Origin: Candidatus Roseilinea sp.
GTDB lineage: Bacteria > Chloroflexota > Anaerolineae > J036 > Brachytrichaceae
Direction of reading: 5' to 3'
Length of the DNA stretch: 64,000 bases
Assembly: GCA_025998955.1 (NCBI GenBank)
Contig: AP024676.1
Location: 2,170,001-2,234,000 of the forward strand
Positions 60,419-64,000 of the stretch are shown here, one piece after another. Position 1 is the first letter of the stretch; each line of letters opens with the position of its first letter. The notes below the pieces were generated by a model, which saw only the letters and a list, made by a program, of their open reading frames with translations, had not been told where the DNA came from and made no database searches. The translations under genes were made by a program, and so were the position numbers.

Positions 60419-63100
60419 ATGGAAGATACACGACTCCATGAAGCGACTTCAGCGAATGACGCGTGTCTTCCAACGCATCTCCAGAGCACATCGGGGGCAC
60501 GAGCTCGGCATTTTGGAGACATGGACTCGGAGAGCATACGCAGCTATCTGAGTGAATCGCTTGGCAAAGAACATGTTGCCTTTCATCGCATACTGGCGAA
60601 CGCCCAAGCGACGCGCGATTTTGCGCTGATACGGCGACTCTTGGCTGCTGCGGAGCCGATGCTGGCTGATCATCCCATCCTCCAGCAGTGGTACACGCAC
60701 GCGCTGGGATACTTGGCGCTGGAAGCAGACAACCAGATCGCACGCGCAGTCAGTTATCAAGAGTCGTTGTTAGCAGAACACGCTGCGCTTGATCCCGAAC
60801 TGCGTGGCCGAGTGCTGATCGAGTTGGGAGCCATCTACGAGCGGCTGGATCGCTGGGACAAAGCGCTTCGTTGCTACGAGGACTGTCTGCTGCTCTACGA
60901 AGCACAGGGCAATCACGCCGCGCTCGCCGTCACCCTGTGTAACATGGCCATCCTTCATTACAAGGCTCAAAACTACACATCAGCAGTCGAATGTGCTCAA
61001 CGCAGCATCGCCCTGTTGGAACGTAGCCCGGACAGCCCGTCGAAGTCGCAAGCGCTATGCGCTGTGTGGAGCCAACTCGGCGAAACTTACCTGCGCCAAG
61101 GTAAGCTGACCGAAGCCGAAGAAGCGCTTCAACACTCTGTATCAGTCTGCCAGCGATCCAACCGTCACTTTTGCCAAGGAGTGCCCTACGACAACCTGGG
61201 TCACGTATACCGACTGATGGGCCAGGATGAGAAGGCCGAGGCGTACTACCAACTTGCGCGACAAATCTCCGAAGAACTGGGCAACGTTCGTGATGCTGCC
61301 GAAGCGACATTTGGATTGGGCTTGCTTCGAATGCAATTCAGCGAGGAACCAGAAGAAGCGCTTGCGCTCTTCAACCAGGCGCTGGAGATGGCCGATCAGA
61401 GCAACAATTACGAGCTATCCACTCAAATTCGCCTACGGCGGGCCGATGTGTATGAGCGCACAGGGAACATGGACGCCGCGTTGAGCGAGACTGAACGTGC
61501 CGTGGCGATGATCGAGTCCATCCGCGCCAGCATCGTCCTCCCCGACGATCGCGTCCGTATGACTGCCGCGCGGGTAGAAGCGTATGAGCAAGCGGTCAGC
61601 CGATCGTATAGGGCGTATCAAGCATCTCCGACACACCGTGGCCAGGCTTTGGAAATCGCGCGTGCCTTCCGTTATGCTGAGATGTCTAAATCCCGCGCGT
61701 TTATCGAGATGCTGGCCGGCCGGCCGGTGCGTGCTCCGGAGAATGTGCCTCAGGCTTGGCTCGATAAACAGGCCGAGCTTCGGCGAACGTTGCATGTGCT
61801 GTATCAGGATCGGCGAGCCAACGCCGACCAAATCGGGGAACTGGAAACTCAACTCATTCGCTTGCGCGAACGCATTCGCCTGCGTGCCACCGAATTCGAG
61901 TCATTCGACGCTGTCCACCCGCTCAGTTTAGAAGAAATCCAGGCGCGCATCCCAGATGAGGCGGCTTTGCTGGAGTACTTCACGGTAGGCGACGATTTGC
62001 TCGCATTCGTCATCACGGCGCGCGACGCACGCATGATAACCATCCCACTCAAGGGACGCGAGCTGCAGCGCGCTTTCGTACAGGTCAATGGTCGCTTCGG
62101 CGCCGTGCACGGCATCATGCCGGATCCGTATCGCCGCTTGAGTCAACCGTGGATCCTGAACAAGCTATATCAGCGCTTGATCGAACCACTCGGACAGGCC
62201 GTTACTTCGGCGCAAACACTGCTCATCGCGCCACACGGCCTGTTGCATCACATCCCATTTCACGCGCTGTACCAGCAATCCCACCCCGCGGCTCCGGCTC
62301 ACTTCCTCGCCTTCCATCCTGGCGGCGAACCACGCACCATCGTTTACACACCCAGCGCAACTGCACTTTTGGATTACTGCCAACGTAAACCGATCTCGGC
62401 TCAAAAAGAATGCCTGGCACTGGGCTACAACGGCACAACCCTCATCCATGCGGAGACGGAGGCGCGATCGGTGGCAAACGTCACCCGCGGCGCGTGCAAG
62501 CTAGGCGCACAAGCCACGCGCGATGCACTCTTGAAGGACGGCGCCCACTATCGCTATGTGCATATCGCTTGTCATGGGTGGTTCAATGCCACCTGGCCGA
62601 TAGCCTCGGCACTCGCCATGGCAGATGGTGAACTCGACGTCGCCGACGTGCTTGAACATCTACGACTCGATGCTGAGTTGGTCAGTCTAAGCGCATGCGA
62701 AACCGGCCGCAGCCAAGTCATACGGGGCGATGAACTGATCGGTTTGACGCGGGCTTTCCTATACGCCGGCACACCTTCAGTGGCGGTTAGCCAGTGGTTG
62801 CTGAACGATCTGTCGTCGCGAATCCTGATAACCCATTTCTATCAGTTGCTGATGCGAAATGGAGACCGGTGGAAAGCAAAGGTGCTGGGGGAAGCACAGC
62901 GCTTCATCAGAAATCTGAGCCTGGACGATGTGCGCGAGATTCTGCGGGAGCAGGGGGTCGAACCGACCGACGTCGAGTGGCAATCGAAGGCCCTCGTCCA
63001 CGCAGCCGGCCACGACATCAGCCGGCTGCGCGGGAACGAGCGTTTGCTTGAGCATCCCTATTACTGGGCTGCCCTCTTTCTCATCGGTGATCGTTTCTAA
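60419..63100 (+). CDS. TPR-CHAT domain protease-like protein
   Basis: 893-residue protein. Residues about 90-360 are tetratricopeptide repeats (LGAIYERLDRWDKALRCYED, LGETYLRQGKLTEAEEALQH, NLGHVYRLMGQDEKAEAYYQ). A helical linker follows, then a CHAT caspase-like domain from about 520 with the catalytic dyad H719 (HIACHGWF) and C760 (LSACETG). CHAT proteases act as effectors in bacterial immunity and gasdermin-like systems, or as sensors with TPR input. Its ribosome-binding site was displaced by the IS: the natural AAAGGA is now 1.1 kb away, and only a weak GTGAG in the IS end precedes the ATG. M35 at 60521 (after TTGGAGAC) may serve as a start. The downstream genes follow closely. Confidence 0.9.
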   Translation: MEDTRLHEATSANDACLPTHLQSTSGARARHFGDMDSESIRSYLSESLGKEHVAFHRILANAQATRDFALIRRLLAAAEPMLADHPILQQWYTHALGYLALEADNQIARAVSYQESLLAEHAALDPELRGRVLIELGAIYERLDRWDKALRCYEDCLLLYEAQGNHAALAVTLCNMAILHYKAQNYTSAVECAQRSIALLERSPDSPSKSQALCAVWSQLGETYLRQGKLTEAEEALQHSVSVCQRSNRHFCQGVPYDNLGHVYRLMGQDEKAEAYYQLARQISEELGNVRDAAEATFGLGLLRMQFSEEPEEALALFNQALEMADQSNNYELSTQIRLRRADVYERTGNMDAALSETERAVAMIESIRASIVLPDDRVRMTAARVEAYEQAVSRSYRAYQASPTHRGQALEIARAFRYAEMSKSRAFIEMLAGRPVRAPENVPQAWLDKQAELRRTLHVLYQDRRANADQIGELETQLIRLRERIRLRATEFESFDAVHPLSLEEIQARIPDEAALLEYFTVGDDLLAFVITARDARMITIPLKGRELQRAFVQVNGRFGAVHGIMPDPYRRLSQPWILNKLYQRLIEPLGQAVTSAQTLLIAPHGLLHHIPFHALYQQSHPAAPAHFLAFHPGGEPRTIVYTPSATALLDYCQRKPISAQKECLALGYNGTTLIHAETEARSVANVTRGACKLGAQATRDALLKDGAHYRYVHIACHGWFNATWPIASALAMADGELDVADVLEHLRLDAELVSLSACETGRSQVIRGDELIGLTRAFLYAGTPSVAVSQWLLNDLSSRILITHFYQLLMRNGDRWKAKVLGEAQRFIRNLSLDDVREILREQGVEPTDVEWQSKALVHAAGHDISRLRGNERLLEHPYYWAALFLIGDRF

Positions 63101-63119
63101 AAAGGAGGTCTGAGGTTCT

Positions 63120-63485
63120 ATGGACGCGGCAAGTGTCATCCTACTCATCGCTATCGTTCTCGTCGTGGCGCTCATCAGCTACGTGGTATGGCGCAATCCG
63201 AAAGTAAAAACATCGGTTGGCCTAGGACCGATCAGGATCAACCTCGACACAGAGCGCACGACCGAGCAAACGACACCCCAACAAGCCACAGCGGTGCACA
63301 CAGCTTCGCAGCATGGGCGGCCCACGGCGCAATTGTCGGTGGGGAATGTGCGCACGTCCCACGTGATCAACGAAGGCGCAGGCGGTCGCGCAGAAATGAA
63401 GGCGGGCGACATCGTGGGCTCAACCATCACCAACACCGCCGGTGTCGCCAAGACGACGCATAGCGCCAAGACACCAGATACGTAA
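63120..63485 (+). CDS. Small single-pass membrane protein with two repeat motifs
   Basis: 121 residues. One helix at 5-24 (SVILLIAIVLVVALISYVVW) and a polar cytoplasmic or external tail. The tail has two related segments, GNVRTSHVINEGAGG (75-89) and AGDIVGSTITNTAG (95-108), the second resembling a segment near the N-terminus of the next protein. AAGGAGGT at 63102-63109 precedes the ATG. It starts 19 bp after the CHAT stop and 58 bp before the NB-ARC start, so the three genes look like one operon. No family is recognised. Confidence 0.72.
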   Translation: MDAASVILLIAIVLVVALISYVVWRNPKVKTSVGLGPIRINLDTERTTEQTTPQQATAVHTASQHGRPTAQLSVGNVRTSHVINEGAGGRAEMKAGDIVGSTITNTAGVAKTTHSAKTPDT

Positions 63486-63543
63486 TCGGTCTGCGGCCAA
63501 CGGATACGACGACGTTGGCGGCGGACCCCGAGTGACGATACCG

Positions 63544-64000
63544 ATGCTTAATGGAGTGCTTTTCTCTCGCTGGCGTAAAGCGCGCACCGAGCCCTCCTCT
63601 TTGCCGCAACCCATCGCCCCGCGCCCCAGTTCGTCGCAGTTTAGCGCAGACGCAATCCTGAGTTCGAACATTCGCAACGTCGCCGGCGACTACACGGAGA
63701 TCGAGGTCAGGAACTTTTATTCTGCCCGGGCGACGCCGCAGCTCAATCCGGTCAATCGAGTCACCCTGCCGCTGCGCAGGCAATTCGTGGGACGAGAAGA
63801 TCTGCTTGCGCGGCTGGAAGAACGCCTACAACGAACACATGGCGCCAACGTTATCTGCCTGACCGGCGCTGCAGGCGTTGGCAAGAGCGCTCTAGCACTC
63901 GAGGCCGCTTATCGGTTCGGCGCGCATTTCCCGGATGGTTGCTATTGGGTAGACCTGCGCAACAACGATGCCGTGAAAGCCCTACGCGACCTGTTGAGCG
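63544..64000 (+). CDS. NB-ARC (NLR-like) ATPase, N-terminal part, runs off the window
   Basis: Open reading frame with no stop up to the window end; at least 152 residues. An N-terminal region (residues 1-70) contains ADAILSSNIRNVAG, similar to the tail of the preceding membrane protein. Then PLRRQFVGREDLLARLEERL and the P-loop GAAGVGKS (residues 108-115) mark an NB-ARC/STAND ATPase. WD40, TPR or other sensor repeats would be expected beyond the window. A GTG at 63532 is an alternative start. With the CHAT protease upstream it may form an NLR-controlled death system. Confidence 0.85.
   Translation, partial: MLNGVLFSRWRKARTEPSSLPQPIAPRPSSSQFSADAILSSNIRNVAGDYTEIEVRNFYSARATPQLNPVNRVTLPLRRQFVGREDLLARLEERLQRTHGANVICLTGAAGVGKSALALEAAYRFGAHFPDGCYWVDLRNNDAVKALRDLLS

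Overview
The window reads as a chromosomal segment of a high-GC bacterium, most probably a member of the Chloroflexi (Anaerolineae-like, near 'Candidatus Roseilinea' or Thermoflexales). This is an inference from gene style. The indications are Pro/Thr-linker SH3 lipoproteins, a ba3-type (B-family) cytochrome oxidase, giant DUF11 surface proteins next to a gingipain-type protease and a sortase, ECF sigma / zinc-finger pairs, and CHAT and NB-ARC/TPR proteins. No rRNA, tRNA or CRISPR array was recognised.

Layout. (1) 1-8.4 kb, housekeeping and respiration: rhodanese, tryptophan synthase beta (with an odd in-frame repeat insertion), an SH3 lipoprotein, a TrmI-type tRNA methyltransferase, YqeC, a compact ba3 oxidase operon (small subunit IIa, II, I) and a SCO copper chaperone. 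(2) 8.4-19.3 kb, an eleven-gene minus-strand cluster for uptake and breakdown of a sugar, probably a 6-deoxyhexose such as L-rhamnose or L-fucose: GntR/FCD regulator, Gfo/Idh/MocA oxidoreductase, SDR, MetE-like protein, an unknown protein, lactonase-type amidohydrolase, L-rhamnose mutarotase, a three-part ABC importer, and a lyase of the adenylosuccinate lyase family. (3) 19.4-30 kb, mixed metabolism and signalling: NAD-dependent epimerase, APH-type kinase, an ABC-2 exporter (one ATPase, two permeases) with a DesK/NarL-type two-component pair, then a deacetylase / D-amino-acid dehydrogenase pair and a DUF971 protein.

(4) 30.4-53.2 kb, a 23-kb minus-strand island for cell-surface biogenesis. 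It begins with two sigma-like factors alternating with two paralogous zinc-finger anti-sigma-like proteins and a DUF5667 membrane protein with a Pro-rich repeat tail. It continues with a triple-domain SurA/TlpA/peroxiredoxin lipoprotein, a 3908-residue DUF11 protein, a C25-family protease, and a small DUF11 protein ending in LPETG whose stop codon overlaps the start of a sortase. The likely logic is sigma-controlled production, redox folding, processing and attachment of surface proteins.

(5) 53.2-64 kb, an accessory region: an XRE/NB-ARC/TPR regulator on the minus strand, then on the plus strand several small genes (a zinc-ribbon protein, an unknown 141-aa protein, a 66-aa membrane peptide, and a 54-aa secreted Cys-Cys peptide with its own AGGAGG site and terminator). 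Next comes an IS element inserted exactly between the ribosome-binding site and the start codon of a TPR-CHAT protease gene. After the CHAT gene are a small membrane protein and the start of an NB-ARC (NLR-like) protein that runs off the window. The last two share a short motif. This CHAT / membrane peptide / NLR group is the best candidate here for an undescribed immunity or programmed-death system. Heptameric short tandem repeats occur in several gaps and once inside trpB.
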